Notes: generated from the letters alone by a model not told the origin. A stretch of DNA of 64,000 bases from Sphingomonadales bacterium (GCA_006226685.1 SBGG01000060.1:1-64000); one strand, 5' to 3'. Counted from the first letter of the stretch, positions 8,472 through 17,977 are shown. Translations and numbers: made by a program.

Positions 8472-10238
8472 TCAATTAAAGCGCATCCCGAACAATCCGC
8501 CGGAATCGGTCGCATCGGTGAGCTTCACGTCAATGACATGCGCGCTGACATCGAAGCCTTCCCGGAAGCCGTCCCTTGGCAACGCGTCCGAGTTCATCGT
8601 CACGATGTATTGAAAACCGACACTCGCTGCGTGATCCGCGCCCAATTGCAGCGCCTTCGCCACCTGGCGTTCATCAACACCGTCGAAAAGATGGCTGTCA
8701 TGCACTAGGAAGCCAGGACCGATACCTCGACGCGCGGCGAGTTCGGCAATCATCAGATCAAAGCAGAATATCTGCATGTTCGTGATGCCCTTACTGCGCT
8801 GCCCGTCGATACGAACATCGACTTGGGGGCCGTTGGTGGTTGCGCTGATCGTGAGGCTTCCTGCTTTCTCGTAGAGAGCGTTCGAGAGGTCCTCGAAAAC
8901 GAGGATGGCCTCTTCAATCAGGCTTTCGCGCTCATGGTGATCGTCCTGGAGCGTCTTGAGCAGCCGGGCGCGCTCGATGTCGAGTTCGGCCTTGGTGCTC
9001 TCGATCTCCTCCGCAGTCTTCAGCCGCTGCCGCAGACCCTCGGCATCCGCTTCGGCTCGGCCAGCTTCCTGCTGGAGGAGTGCATAGTGCTCCAGCGCAC
9101 CGCCAGATTGCAAAATGCCCATCAGTTCGCGGCGTCGCTGGTCCAAGCTCTCGCGGGTCCGATCCCGCTTGCTGATGCGATCTTCGGCAGCCTGTACTTC
9201 CGAAGTCAGATGTGAGCGGCGGTTCTGCACGATCGCCTGATGGAATTCTTCCACCTCTTCGAACCGCTTTCCGACCGAACCCGGCAGAACCACGCCTGCC
9301 TCACGATAAAGCCGATCGAGGCTGGTAGAAGCCGGCGGAGCCTCGCTGTCGATCGCAGCCTGCAACTGAAGGATTAGCTCTCGGTCGGCGGTATTGTCAT
9401 CGTTCAGAGTGGAAATCTCGCGTGTTATCCGCGAGGCCTCCTTTTCCATCTCGGTATACTCGGGAACGACGGTGAAAGTGCTGACCTGATCCCGCAGACG
9501 CCGGGCGCGTGCCTCCGCAACGGTCATTTTCGTCCGCAAGTCGGCAGCGGTACCAAAATAACGGCCCAGCCCGCCGTCCTTCGCTGCCTTCCGCAACTCG
9601 CCCATCGCGCGCTCGCGCGTCCGAACTTCCTGAAATTGCTGCGGGACGGCCGCATCCAGGCCCAGCAGGAAGCTGATGGCGACCTGCTGGTCCCATCCTT
9701 GCTGCTTGGATGATTGCTGGGTTGGCGACAGGAAACCATCGCTGTTCTGTCGGCGCACGAAATAGGAAAACAGGGAACGAAACGAGGGCCGGTAACGGAC
9801 GTTCTCGTCTCCATCGGAATCGGCGTTTAGGCCGAACATCAACGCCCCGAGGACACTCCGCCAGTTCTCGTTGCTGATGATCTGGTCGCCAGTTTTCACG
9901 TCCAGCGACGGCGGGATGGGCCAGCTTGCAGCGTCGCCCTGGATCACGACGCGCGATGGCTTGGCTCCGGAGCGGGCCACGTCGACGAGGGTGGTGCCAA
10001 CGTCGACCCTCGCCTCGAATGTGTGCCCCACCAAAGCACTGGATCGAAAGATGCTGTCCTTCCCGGCATTCGCCCCGAACAGAAAGTGGATCAGCTCGAC
10101 GAGACTGGTCTTGCCCGCTCCGTTGCGCGATTGCCGATCAGTCGCCCCGGCGCTCTTGTCCGCGAGCAGGATATTAAGGCCGGGACGGAAGGTTAGGCTC
10201 TTGAACGTCGGAAGATCACTGCTGAGGCCGTGGATCAT
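8472..10238 (-). CDS. ABC-3C system ATPase (DUF2326 family)
   Basis: 588 residues. An SMC/RecF-like ABC ATPase head is visible, with Walker A SRNGAGKTSLVELI near residue 38-50. A long coiled-coil middle (about 210-440, rich in E/R/L heptads) is followed by a C-terminal half with a Walker B-like GPGFLVHDSHLFDG. This is the pattern of DUF2326 proteins, the ATPase of ABC three-component (ABC-3C) conflict systems. ATG at 10238 overlaps the stop of the middle-component gene (ATGA). In published surveys these ATPases are proposed to sense nucleic acid or protein complexes and to gate the effector encoded beside them. Confidence 0.85.
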   Translation of the reverse strand: MIHGLSSDLPTFKSLTFRPGLNILLADKSAGATDRQSRNGAGKTSLVELIHFLFGANAGKDSIFRSSALVGHTFEARVDVGTTLVDVARSGAKPSRVVIQGDAASWPIPPSLDVKTGDQIISNENWRSVLGALMFGLNADSDGDENVRYRPSFRSLFSYFVRRQNSDGFLSPTQQSSKQQGWDQQVAISFLLGLDAAVPQQFQEVRTRERAMGELRKAAKDGGLGRYFGTAADLRTKMTVAEARARRLRDQVSTFTVVPEYTEMEKEASRITREISTLNDDNTADRELILQLQAAIDSEAPPASTSLDRLYREAGVVLPGSVGKRFEEVEEFHQAIVQNRRSHLTSEVQAAEDRISKRDRTRESLDQRRRELMGILQSGGALEHYALLQQEAGRAEADAEGLRQRLKTAEEIESTKAELDIERARLLKTLQDDHHERESLIEEAILVFEDLSNALYEKAGSLTISATTNGPQVDVRIDGQRSKGITNMQIFCFDLMIAELAARRGIGPGFLVHDSHLFDGVDERQVAKALQLGADHAASVGFQYIVTMNSDALPRDGFREGFDVSAHVIDVKLTDATDSGGLFGMRFN

Positions 10239-10480
10239 GACGCGGTCTTCTGGAGCAGGCCGCGATCGAAATGCACGGCTTTCACCATGAACAGCAGATC
10301 GAGAGCCAGCACGAACCAGTCATAGCTGATCGGTGCGGACACCGCCCGATCGGCCCGCGCCGACCTGATCTCATCCCACAACCGCGACACTGTCATCGGC
10401 TCGCGCAGACAGCCAAGTACGTCGGCGCCAACCGCGAGAAGCGCCCGATCCGGACGGATATGTTTGGTCGGCAGTATCAT
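10235..10480 (-). CDS. ABC-3C middle component (MC6-like)
   Basis: An 81-residue protein starting MILPTKHIRPDRALLAVGADV and containing YDWFVLALDLLFMVKAV. These are features of the small winged-helix-like middle components (type 6) that link the effector and the ATPase in ABC-3C systems. The ATG at 10480 overlaps the upstream stop (ATGA), and the next gene overlaps likewise, so all three are translated as a unit. A longer frame from 10519 exists but would overlap the upstream gene by 43 bp, so I prefer the ATGA start. Confidence 0.8.
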   Translation of the reverse strand: MILPTKHIRPDRALLAVGADVLGCLREPMTVSRLWDEIRSARADRAVSAPISYDWFVLALDLLFMVKAVHFDRGLLQKTAS

Positions 10481-11385
10481 GTCACATCGACTCGAATCAC
10501 ATCCTCGAAAATGTCGCAACGCTCAAAAAAATAGGACAGCACGGCAAGAACCGCGCCTTGCCGGGCCGGTTCTCCCGTCATCCCGCCGGCAAACGCTTGA
10601 AGCTCGCCGAAGATTTCGTCTGCCGGCAAGCCGGCACCCTTGAGCGCCTGATAGCGCAGTCGGAAGCCCTGCGCGATCTCTTCTCCAAAATCAGGGTCGG
10701 GCCATGCCGCGAAGAACGCCTCGACCAGTTGTTCCCGCCGCCGGCCCTGCCGGAGCAGCCCGGCAGCATCCTGCGACAACGCATTGTAATCGAGTTTGGC
10801 AGCCGACGGAGCGGCCAGCGGTGGATGGGTGTCTGGCTCCTTGCGTTGAATTGCGAGCAGGACCGGCCGCAAAGCAGCAAAGTCTAGTCGTTCCAACGTC
10901 CGATCTGACGGGACAGCTCCGAAAAGATCTTCGAGCTGGTGAAGGGCCAAGCTCATCACGATGGCACGCAATTCCGCTTCGCCGCAGACCGCGAGGACCA
11001 CGTTCGGGTTCGCCGTCCCTAAATCGGCCAGTTTCTGGACCGCTTGAGCAGCAAGGCCCCGCTGATCGTTGTGGACGAACTCCCACCGCTGCATCCTCGC
11101 AGCCCAGTGCTGAATGGCGCCATTGAAGTCTTCGTCAATCTTCGCGAGGAGTGGATCGACTCTCATGGCATCCGGCGCGTAGCATTGGAAAACCGTTCCA
11201 TCGCTGGCCCGATAGCCGTCACATTTCAAATCGCCGCGCGGACCGTAGGGGCGAACTGGCTGGAAATCGCCGGGGTGGGCGTGGGCCATGATACGGGCGA
11301 ACAGCGTTTCAAACGCCTTACCCCGCTCCCGCAAGAAGGCATTCTCAAACTTCAGCCCGTACCCAAAGCGTTGCGTGTTATCCAA
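10477..11385 (-). CDS. ABC-3C effector component with restriction-endonuclease-like N-terminus
   Basis: 302 residues. The N-terminal 100 residues resemble a PD-(D/E)XK fold: FETLFARIMAHAHPGDF (acidic helix), then RGDLKCDGY (Asp) and VFQCYAP (the strand where Gln often replaces Lys). The rest is helical and ends in the domain typical of ABC-3C effector subunits. I infer a nuclease effector released or activated by the ATPase. It is the first gene of the three-gene operon. The start is a TTG with a G-rich sequence upstream, and the element-end motif noted at 11453 lies just upstream. Confidence 0.75.
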   Translation of the reverse strand: MDNTQRFGYGLKFENAFLRERGKAFETLFARIMAHAHPGDFQPVRPYGPRGDLKCDGYRASDGTVFQCYAPDAMRVDPLLAKIDEDFNGAIQHWAARMQRWEFVHNDQRGLAAQAVQKLADLGTANPNVVLAVCGEAELRAIVMSLALHQLEDLFGAVPSDRTLERLDFAALRPVLLAIQRKEPDTHPPLAAPSAAKLDYNALSQDAAGLLRQGRRREQLVEAFFAAWPDPDFGEEIAQGFRLRYQALKGAGLPADEIFGELQAFAGGMTGEPARQGAVLAVLSYFFERCDIFEDVIRVDVT

Positions 11386-11498
11386 AACATCCCCCCGTCA
11401 CCGCCATAGCCGTCCACGGCGCGGTCGATCAATTCGAATTGCAGTCGACCAGACTGGCTATGTGTCGCCGTCCATACTGCGCCTGCAGAAATCGAGCC

Positions 11499-12866
11499 TC
11501 AGGCCGCCATCTGCGCCGCTGCCGCATCATTCGCACCGAACGCATTCTCCCCATCGTCAAACCCGAGGAATCGCGACAGCGCAGCTTGCCGCGACTGGCG
11601 ATCGAGCGCGTAGGACGTGTGCTTGAACGCCATGCCGTGCAGCAAGCCCTGAATGTAGCCCGAGATCGTATCGGCCGCCATGATGAGCGCGGTGTCGAGC
11701 GTGTGGATGTATTTACTCGTCACGCTGTGGCGCGAGTGCCCAACGATCGCGGAGATTGTCGCCTCGGTGAAACCGAGATCATTGCCAAGGCTGGCGAAGC
11801 TGTGGCGCAGGACATGGGGCGTCATCCATTCCAGCTCGGTGCCCTTGAAGATCGCCTTCCACTGGCGCGGAAAACCGCCGAATGCCTGATCGTGCTTTCG
11901 AATTCCTGGGAACACGAAAGTCTGTTCTTCAACCGGGCGCAGGCTCTCAAGCCTTTCCACGACGCACAGGCCAATCGGGCGAACCGACGCGCCCTCCTTG
12001 CTGTCGTTGAGCCGCAGGCAGCTACTATCCGCATCGAACTCGCTCCATTCCAGACCGATGATCTCGCTGCGCCGCGCTCCGGTCAGGGCGATATTGCGAG
12101 CGATCTCTACCGTCATGGCGTAGTTGGGATTCCGCCCAGCTTCTTCGAGTATCTCGCCGAAGATTCGATATTCGGCTTCGGTCAGGCGCCGGGTTCGGAC
12201 CTGGTCTTTCGGTTTCTTCACACCGGCGGCAGGGTTGACGTCGATGATCCCCGCGTCCTTCGCATAGGTCAGGATACCACCGAGCAGACCGACCGTGCGG
12301 TTCGCCGTACCGGCCCCGCCCTTGACGATAGAACGGCCACGCAAATTCTTGGTCTTCACGTTTCGCCGGGTCTTACCCGCCATCACATCTTTCAGAACCT
12401 TGGTGACGTCGGCCTTGGTCAGATCCTTTACCCGGCGCGTCCCGATCAACGGTACGATATGGCGGAGGATGCGCCCCTTGTCGGAAACGATGGTTCCTGG
12501 GCGCTTGGGCCGACCGCCTTTGCCAAGGATCAGACCGGACTCCAGATCCTTGAGATAGAGGTCGCAAAGCTCCTTGACCGTGATTGCCTTATGGTCGAGC
12601 TGCCGTTCCTCGGCGGGATTCTCGCCCTGCGCGATGCGCCCCAGAAGCACCTTCGCTTCCTTGCGAGCAAGCTCGGGCGTCCACACGCCATGCAATCCAA
12701 TCGTGAACCGGCGCGTCCGCCCGAGGGCGCGATACTGGACGAGATAGCTGCGCTTTCCTGATGCGAAGACCCTCAGCCCAAAGCCGGGCAGTTCATCGTC
12801 CCAAAGAAAATAGTCCTTTTCCTGGGTCGGTGCGGCATCCACATTGCGCTTGTTGATCTTTGCCAT
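11499..12866 (-). CDS. Tyrosine site-specific integrase (P4-type with N-terminal arm-binding domain)
   Basis: 455 residues. The N-terminal DUF4102 arm-binding domain is at about 5-95 (FLWDDELPGFGLRVFASGKR, then SYLVQYRALGR), followed by the core-binding and catalytic domains. Catalytic residues are visible: Arg in ALTGARRSEIIGL, HxxR in TPHVLRHSFASLG, a late His in VGHSRHSVTSKY and the Tyr nucleophile in SKYIH. The C-terminus has about 40 extra residues, Ala-rich at the end. Its start is 195 bp from the tRNA-Arg fragment at 13061-13105, the position expected for an integrase using that tRNA as attachment site. Confidence 0.93.
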   Translation of the reverse strand: MAKINKRNVDAAPTQEKDYFLWDDELPGFGLRVFASGKRSYLVQYRALGRTRRFTIGLHGVWTPELARKEAKVLLGRIAQGENPAEERQLDHKAITVKELCDLYLKDLESGLILGKGGRPKRPGTIVSDKGRILRHIVPLIGTRRVKDLTKADVTKVLKDVMAGKTRRNVKTKNLRGRSIVKGGAGTANRTVGLLGGILTYAKDAGIIDVNPAAGVKKPKDQVRTRRLTEAEYRIFGEILEEAGRNPNYAMTVEIARNIALTGARRSEIIGLEWSEFDADSSCLRLNDSKEGASVRPIGLCVVERLESLRPVEEQTFVFPGIRKHDQAFGGFPRQWKAIFKGTELEWMTPHVLRHSFASLGNDLGFTEATISAIVGHSRHSVTSKYIHTLDTALIMAADTISGYIQGLLHGMAFKHTSYALDRQSRQAALSRFLGFDDGENAFGANDAAAAQMAA

Positions 12867-13054
12867 TGCGACGAATCTCCGGCATCTGGTCCTGCTTCCG
12901 CGGAAGCACCACGGAAGCAGGTGGGAGCGAACTCCCGGTTAGAATAGCGTACCCACGGCGTATCCTAACTGTAGAAAAAGCTAATGAATATAGAGCATTA
13001 GCGCGTATCAGCGTAGATCAAGGTAGATTAGGGAGCCGTGGCGTGGCCCCTGTT

Positions 13055-14683
13055 TTAATTCTCCGAAGGCAGAGGCCAGAGGTTCGAATCCTCTCGGGTG
13101 CACCATTCTCGAACAAAAGAGAGAACTGCGGGCGTGGTTTTGGCCACGCCCGCTGCCGCACTCCGGGCCAGCACGGCTTTGGAGCCGCTGATGCGGATTT
13201 CATGGGGTTGGACACGGATCTCGCTGAGTAGCAGCCGAGCATAGGCTTGCCGCAGGTCAGGCGGTCCATGATGCAGCTTGTCCCGCAGGAGCACGGCCAG
13301 CTTTTCGATCTTGGCAGGCGTGATAACCGGCTCGGCCATGGCGAGGCGACGGTTGAGATCAGATATCTGCTCGGCGAGTTCATCCCGGCGGAACCGCAGA
13401 TTGACCAGCCGCTCACGCATGGAAGCATCCTCGGCATCCATCAGGCCTTTCTCGACCAGCTCCAGCAGCCGGGCGATGCCCGCTTCGGCTTCCTTGTGGT
13501 CCTGGCGCATCTGCCGCAGCCGATTGCGATTGCGATCCTCGCGTTCGATTGCTGTGCGTAGATAATCGCTGAGCAGGCCGACCAGGTGCTCAGGTTGCAA
13601 TATCTGCTTCGTCACCTCGCCGATCACGATGCCGTCGAGTTTGTCCATCGGCATGCGCAGCCCCTTGCAGCCGAAGGGGCCTTCCTTGAGACGGCGCGAG
13701 CAACAGTAATAGCGATACTGTCCACCCTTGCCGGTGTTCTGGATCAACGCAGCGCCGCAATTGCCGCATCGGGCCACCCCAGCGAGCAGCGTCGGCGTGT
13801 TGACCAGGCGCGGCGCCACCCGCTTGGGCGCGCGGCTTTGCAGAAGCGCCTGCGCGGCGTTGAAAGTCTTTTCGTCGATGATCGCCGGGACAGCGAGCGG
13901 TATCCATTCGGAAGGAGGACGGGGCCGGTCGTTCCGACTGTCGGTGCGATTGAAGTAATGTTGTCCATGATAGGTGCTCGCCGTCAGGATAGCGTGGACA
14001 CCTCCGGTCGAGAACCTGCGTCCCCGCCGAAGGATACCGCGCTCGTTGAGCCATGTGGCAATTGCCTTCACGCCCATCGGTCGCCCATCCACACCTGCTG
14101 CCATATCGAAGATCATGCGGACGACGCGCGCCTCGGCGTCGCGGACGACCAGCACCTTCTTGTCTTTGCTGCCCCGCCGCTCGGCGATCTCGACGCCATA
14201 GCCATAGGGCGGTCGCGAGCCGTTCCAGAAGCCTTGGCGGGCATTCTCCAACATGGCGCGATGGACGTGTTTCGCTGTCTCCCGGCTCTGATGCTCGTCG
14301 AAAATGTGCAGCAGCTTGCGGAACATCTCGCCGGTCGGGTCCTGCCCGACGTCCTGCGTGATCGAGACCAGTTCGACCCCAGCCTTGCGCAACTCGCGGA
14401 TGTAGAGTTCGGAATGCAACGAGTCGCGGCTGAACCGGCTCAGCGAATGCACCACCACGAGATCGAACGGTTTGTCCGTCCGTTTCGCCGTGTGGATCAT
14501 TTCTTGGAAGACGGGCCGATCCTCGTCCAGCGCGGAGGCCCCCGGCTCGGAGAAGACCTGAACCACCTCGATGCCCTGCCGCTGGCACCATGTGCGGCAC
14601 TGGACGATCTGGTCGGGGATCGAGAGGTCTCGCTCAGCCTGCCGTGCAGTCGACACGCGGACATAGATTGCCGCGCGGGTCAT
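13055..14683 (-). CDS. Large serine recombinase
   Basis: 542 residues. The N-terminal resolvase domain has the catalytic Ser in IYVRVSTARQ (residue 11) and Arg residues in HSLSRFSRDSLH. The recombinase domain (about 165-270), a zinc ribbon (CGNCGAALIQ... and YCCSRR at about 310-335), and a coiled coil at about 375-445 follow. Such enzymes insert or excise phages and islands without accessory factors, apart from directionality factors. The last 15 or so codons (WCTREDSNLWPLPSEN) are read through the reverse strand of the tRNA-Arg remnant, so the present C-terminus was created by integration at that site. Confidence 0.93.
   Translation of the reverse strand: MTRAAIYVRVSTARQAERDLSIPDQIVQCRTWCQRQGIEVVQVFSEPGASALDEDRPVFQEMIHTAKRTDKPFDLVVVHSLSRFSRDSLHSELYIRELRKAGVELVSITQDVGQDPTGEMFRKLLHIFDEHQSRETAKHVHRAMLENARQGFWNGSRPPYGYGVEIAERRGSKDKKVLVVRDAEARVVRMIFDMAAGVDGRPMGVKAIATWLNERGILRRGRRFSTGGVHAILTASTYHGQHYFNRTDSRNDRPRPPSEWIPLAVPAIIDEKTFNAAQALLQSRAPKRVAPRLVNTPTLLAGVARCGNCGAALIQNTGKGGQYRYYCCSRRLKEGPFGCKGLRMPMDKLDGIVIGEVTKQILQPEHLVGLLSDYLRTAIEREDRNRNRLRQMRQDHKEAEAGIARLLELVEKGLMDAEDASMRERLVNLRFRRDELAEQISDLNRRLAMAEPVITPAKIEKLAVLLRDKLHHGPPDLRQAYARLLLSEIRVQPHEIRISGSKAVLARSAAAGVAKTTPAVLSFVREWCTREDSNLWPLPSEN
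13061..13105 (+). other. Attachment-site remnant: 3' half of tRNA-Arg(CCG)
   Basis: The sequence runs from the anticodon loop (CTCCGAA, anticodon CCG) through the anticodon-stem 3' strand, variable loop, T-arm (AGAGG-TTCGAAT-CCTCT), acceptor 3' strand CGGGTGC, discriminator A and encoded CCA. No D-arm or 5' acceptor strand precedes it. It is therefore not a functional gene but the duplicated 3' part left by integration into a tRNA-Arg gene. The integrase at 11499-12866 lies on the side where the 5' half would be. This puts the integrated element to the left and the old chromosome (or a later element) to the right. Confidence 0.85.
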
Positions 14684-14689
14684 GGCCGG

Positions 14690-14932
14690 TCACTCCTGGT
14701 CGAACAGGATCGCGTCGATCTCCCTGCCCAGATAGGCGCGCAGGATCGCCACCTCGTCTCGCAACACCGGCATCGCCGCCGAGAAGTCACTGACCACGAC
14801 CTGCTCACCGTCGGTCGGTTGTCTGGCCGGTGGCGGAGGCATAGCCCGCCTGCGCCGGATGACGATCCTGCCACTGCGCTTCGGCGCAGGGCGGCCCTTC
14901 GATGCGGGGCAGGAGGCGGGCTTGGCGTCCAT
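14690..14932 (-). CDS. Small basic hypothetical protein upstream of serine recombinase
   Basis: About 80 residues from the ATG at 14932 (MDAKPASCPASKGRPAPKR). The N-terminal half is basic and Pro/Arg-rich, and the C-terminal half is acidic (AAMPVLRDEVAILRAYLGRE). A longer reading from TTG 14965 exists. It ends 6 bp before the recombinase start and is very likely co-transcribed with it. Short basic proteins in this position can act as partners of the recombinase, but no family is recognised and the function is not claimed. Confidence 0.5.
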   Translation of the reverse strand: MDAKPASCPASKGRPAPKRSGRIVIRRRRAMPPPPARQPTDGEQVVVSDFSAAMPVLRDEVAILRAYLGREIDAILFDQE

Positions 14933-15061
14933 CTCCCATTGTCTAAGGGCGACAGGCCGATGCAACCAAGACCCAATTTTTCCAGTGGGATAAGCCTTAT
15001 CCCACTAGCGCGAGAGGCGTGATCGCGCGTGCGCGCGATTGCAACGGATTGCACGCGATCA

Positions 15062-16135
15062 TCATGCATAATGGCGCTCCTTCAGCCGCGCCAAAGCAGC
15101 AGTTCTGCGTGCCTCCAACGCTGTCTGCACAGCCGCATGGGCGATTGCAGCATCCGCGAGGATGTAGTGTTTATGTGCAGTCCGCTGGTCGCTATGGCCG
15201 AGCAGGTCGGATACCAGCGTCACCATGGCCGGGTCGTGATCGACGAAGCTGGTCGCGGCAATGCTGCGAGCTAGGTGCGGCCAGACATGACGGCCAAAAG
15301 CGACCTCGGTGCGCTTCTCGATCTGGGCGCGAATTGGTCCGTCACGCATCGGACCGCCCCAGCGATTGATCCAGAGCCGATCGGTCTTCACGCCATTGCC
15401 GCGCGCCAGCAGCCTACGTCTATGATCCCGGAGCCAGATGTCGATATAGGGGTTGAGCGCCGGGGATAGTTCCGCCTGGTAGGACCGAGCTGTTTTGGTT
15501 TCCTTCTCGGTGAAGAAGAGGCAGTAGCGATCGTCGTCGAACAGCAGATGCCGTCCGATCTCGATCGCCGTCAGGTTGCTGATCCTCATCGGACAACTCG
15601 TCAGGACAGTAATGATCAGACCGTCGCGTATGCAGGTGGCGGCATGATAGCGATCACCCATCTCAACAGCCTGGTGCATGAGATCGACACCCAGCGCCAG
15701 AAGCTGACGCGCATCGACCATATGGCTGCGCTTGTCCTTTTCCGGCCTGGCGTTGGCCTTGAGGTTGGTGATGACGATCCGCAGCAAGGTCCAGTCACCG
15801 TCAGGAGCCATGACCATGATCATGCGGGCAAAGCCCTCGAAGATCATCCCGACGCTGCACGACGACACCCGGCCCTGAAGCTGACAGACGAATAGGTGCA
15901 CGCGATCAGGAGTCACTCTGCCTTCGGGCGGAGTCTCAGCGTCCAGCCAACTATTGCGTGCGAGAAACGACAACCACTGGCCATAGCCCTGTTCAACATT
16001 ACGGCACCGGGCCGGGCTCCATTTACGAGCGGGCTTCCGACCGCCGCGAAAGCTCGTGACCTCGCGGGCGTCGCGGTAACGCAACTGGTCGATGACGGGC
16101 CAGGCGTGGCGCTTGATGCACAGGGGAATGCTCAC
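15062..16135 (-). CDS. Second tyrosine recombinase of an overlapping pair
   Basis: 357 residues from a GTG whose bases overlap the stop of the upstream recombinase (GTGA). The catalytic domain is in the C-terminal half: TSCPMRISNLTAIEIG (first Arg), GRHVWPHLARSIAAT (HxxR), LLGHSDQRTAHKHYI (late His and Tyr). It resembles recombinases that occur in tandem modules. An open frame continues upstream inside the preceding gene to 16708, but the GTG overlap and gene order favour this start. It probably acts with the upstream recombinase on the same element. Confidence 0.85.
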   Translation of the reverse strand: MSIPLCIKRHAWPVIDQLRYRDAREVTSFRGGRKPARKWSPARCRNVEQGYGQWLSFLARNSWLDAETPPEGRVTPDRVHLFVCQLQGRVSSCSVGMIFEGFARMIMVMAPDGDWTLLRIVITNLKANARPEKDKRSHMVDARQLLALGVDLMHQAVEMGDRYHAATCIRDGLIITVLTSCPMRISNLTAIEIGRHLLFDDDRYCLFFTEKETKTARSYQAELSPALNPYIDIWLRDHRRRLLARGNGVKTDRLWINRWGGPMRDGPIRAQIEKRTEVAFGRHVWPHLARSIAATSFVDHDPAMVTLVSDLLGHSDQRTAHKHYILADAAIAHAAVQTALEARRTAALARLKERHYA

Positions 16136-17889
16136 AGCAGGTCTCCCCCTTGATTGAAGCCGCCATTGCCGCTCTTGCGGCGGTTCGTGCGTTTGATCCT
16201 GATCCTCGCCGTTTCGCGGCTGCGCAGAATATGCTCCTGGAAATGGCGCGAAGCTTGCCGCTGTTGCGGCGGGGCGTAGTAGCGCCGTGTCGTGTTGACA
16301 TCGCGGTGACCGAGATGCTGGCTGATCGTGAATATGCCCTCGGGATTGTCCTTCATCCACAGAGCCGCAGAGATATGCCGGAACTGATGCGGCGTGATGG
16401 CTACGCCCAGCACGCGCTTCGACTGCGCCCCGACCGCATGAGCCATGATCTTGGGATCGAGGCAGGTTCCATCTGCTGCCGGGAACAACCAGGGCGACGG
16501 AAGGGGACACAGCCTCGGTCTCCAGTCGCGGAGATACAACTCCAACAACTCGACGGTCGAACCCTCCAGCTTGAACCGCAAGTCTTCTTCGTTTTTCACC
16601 TCCACGCCATTTCGCTCGATGACCCAGAAGGCATCCTTGCCGTGACCGATCTTGCGGATCGACTTGCCGAGTTCGAGGTCGATGAGGTTGGCGCGGCGAA
16701 CGCTGCAAACGAGCAGCACCTCGGTCGCCATGGCGGTGCGGACCAACGCAGGCGCCCAGGCTTTGTTCGGGTTCTTGAGGGCGCGGTCGAGCAGAATGAA
16801 CGGCAGCAACTGCACCTGATCGGCGAAGCGCTGATCCTCCAATCTGTCCAGCAGCTTCCGGTTCTTCGCCGTCATGCCGCGCTTAGGCTCATACAATCCC
16901 TTGAGGTCATCAACTATCTCCTCAAGGCCATCCAGGTCCTGCTGGGGCAGATCGCACCAGCGGGCGATGATCCGCACGCGCAACGCCAGCTGAAACATCA
17001 GCGGCGTAACCTGGTCTCCTGTGCGAGCGTAAAGATACCGCAGGACCTGATCGACACGCTCCGGGCGGATGACATCCGCGAGTGTGGCGAGGTCCGACAT
17101 GGGCACTCCGCTATGGACGAGGGCTGACACGCTGATCGCCACGATGTGGCGATATTGCTGGACCGTGGTTGGCTTAAGCGGCTTTTTGCGCTTGCGATCG
17201 TAGCCCGATGCTGAGCCCAGCCACCCGGTGAAGGCGTCGAGTTGCGCCAGCAGCTCTTCAGACCATTCCGCCTGAGGAATCCAGTAACTGGTTCGCTTGG
17301 CAGGCGGAGGCGTTAACGCTGGCAGGTCTTCCTTGGAATCCGCCAGCCGGTTCCATGCCTTGACGCTGTTGCCGACGACGCGCTCCCAGTCCCCGATCAT
17401 GGCTTCGTCACGCAGATGCGCCTCGAAGCGTTCGATCACCGCATCAGACATGTGGCGCGGCACGACGCCCAGCCCGGCAGCGAAGTGGAACAGGCGCGAG
17501 GTCGAGCGCTGCATTTTCACATCGAGCATTTTCTGAAGCGCCCCCCATTCGCCCGTGAGCGGGAAGCGCGAACGGGGATTAAGCAAACGCCCCTGCGCCA
17601 GCCGAAATGCTTTGCGCAGCCTCGATTTCAAATTGGCGTAGGATTGCTCGCTCATCCCTGCCATTGCGGGTGACAAGCGATCCAGTTTCTCGAAGAGCAT
17701 ACGTTGGTTGGCAGGCAGGTCGAGCAGGCCTTGGCCGACCAGGTCATCGGCGCGCTTGACGGCGGAACGTAGCTGGGTACGCTCCACATCGCTCAGGTCG
17801 CATTCGAGAAGGTATTCGCGCAGGTGCTCTAAGGTCAAGATCGATTTTTGAGACCCTGATTGGTGATTGTTATGGTCATTATTGCTCAT
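16132..17889 (-). CDS. First tyrosine recombinase of an overlapping pair
   Basis: 585 residues starting MSNNDHNNHQSGSQKS. It has a long N-terminal region of helices (about 1-330) before the catalytic domain. Active-site motifs are LLVCSVRRANLIDLELGKS (Arg), ITPHQFRHISAALW (HxxR), and LGHRDVNTTRRYYAP (late His and Tyr). The size is larger than XerC/D and fits recombinases of tandem bipartite or trio modules. It overlaps the following recombinase by 4 bp. The excisionase-like HTH gene lies 88 bp upstream on the same strand. Confidence 0.88.
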   Translation of the reverse strand: MSNNDHNNHQSGSQKSILTLEHLREYLLECDLSDVERTQLRSAVKRADDLVGQGLLDLPANQRMLFEKLDRLSPAMAGMSEQSYANLKSRLRKAFRLAQGRLLNPRSRFPLTGEWGALQKMLDVKMQRSTSRLFHFAAGLGVVPRHMSDAVIERFEAHLRDEAMIGDWERVVGNSVKAWNRLADSKEDLPALTPPPAKRTSYWIPQAEWSEELLAQLDAFTGWLGSASGYDRKRKKPLKPTTVQQYRHIVAISVSALVHSGVPMSDLATLADVIRPERVDQVLRYLYARTGDQVTPLMFQLALRVRIIARWCDLPQQDLDGLEEIVDDLKGLYEPKRGMTAKNRKLLDRLEDQRFADQVQLLPFILLDRALKNPNKAWAPALVRTAMATEVLLVCSVRRANLIDLELGKSIRKIGHGKDAFWVIERNGVEVKNEEDLRFKLEGSTVELLELYLRDWRPRLCPLPSPWLFPAADGTCLDPKIMAHAVGAQSKRVLGVAITPHQFRHISAALWMKDNPEGIFTISQHLGHRDVNTTRRYYAPPQQRQASRHFQEHILRSRETARIRIKRTNRRKSGNGGFNQGGDLL

Positions 17890-17977
17890 TGTTACTCACC
17901 GTTTATCAAACGTGCTAATTAGTGAAATCCCTTGTATATTATTCCCTGAGTGTAGTTATTTGGGGTATTCACAAGGA

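Noticed and set aside
15062-16708. A single 548-codon open frame
   Set aside because: Its first third is the shadow of the upstream recombinase in another frame. The GTGA overlap at 16132-16135 marks the true start of the second recombinase.
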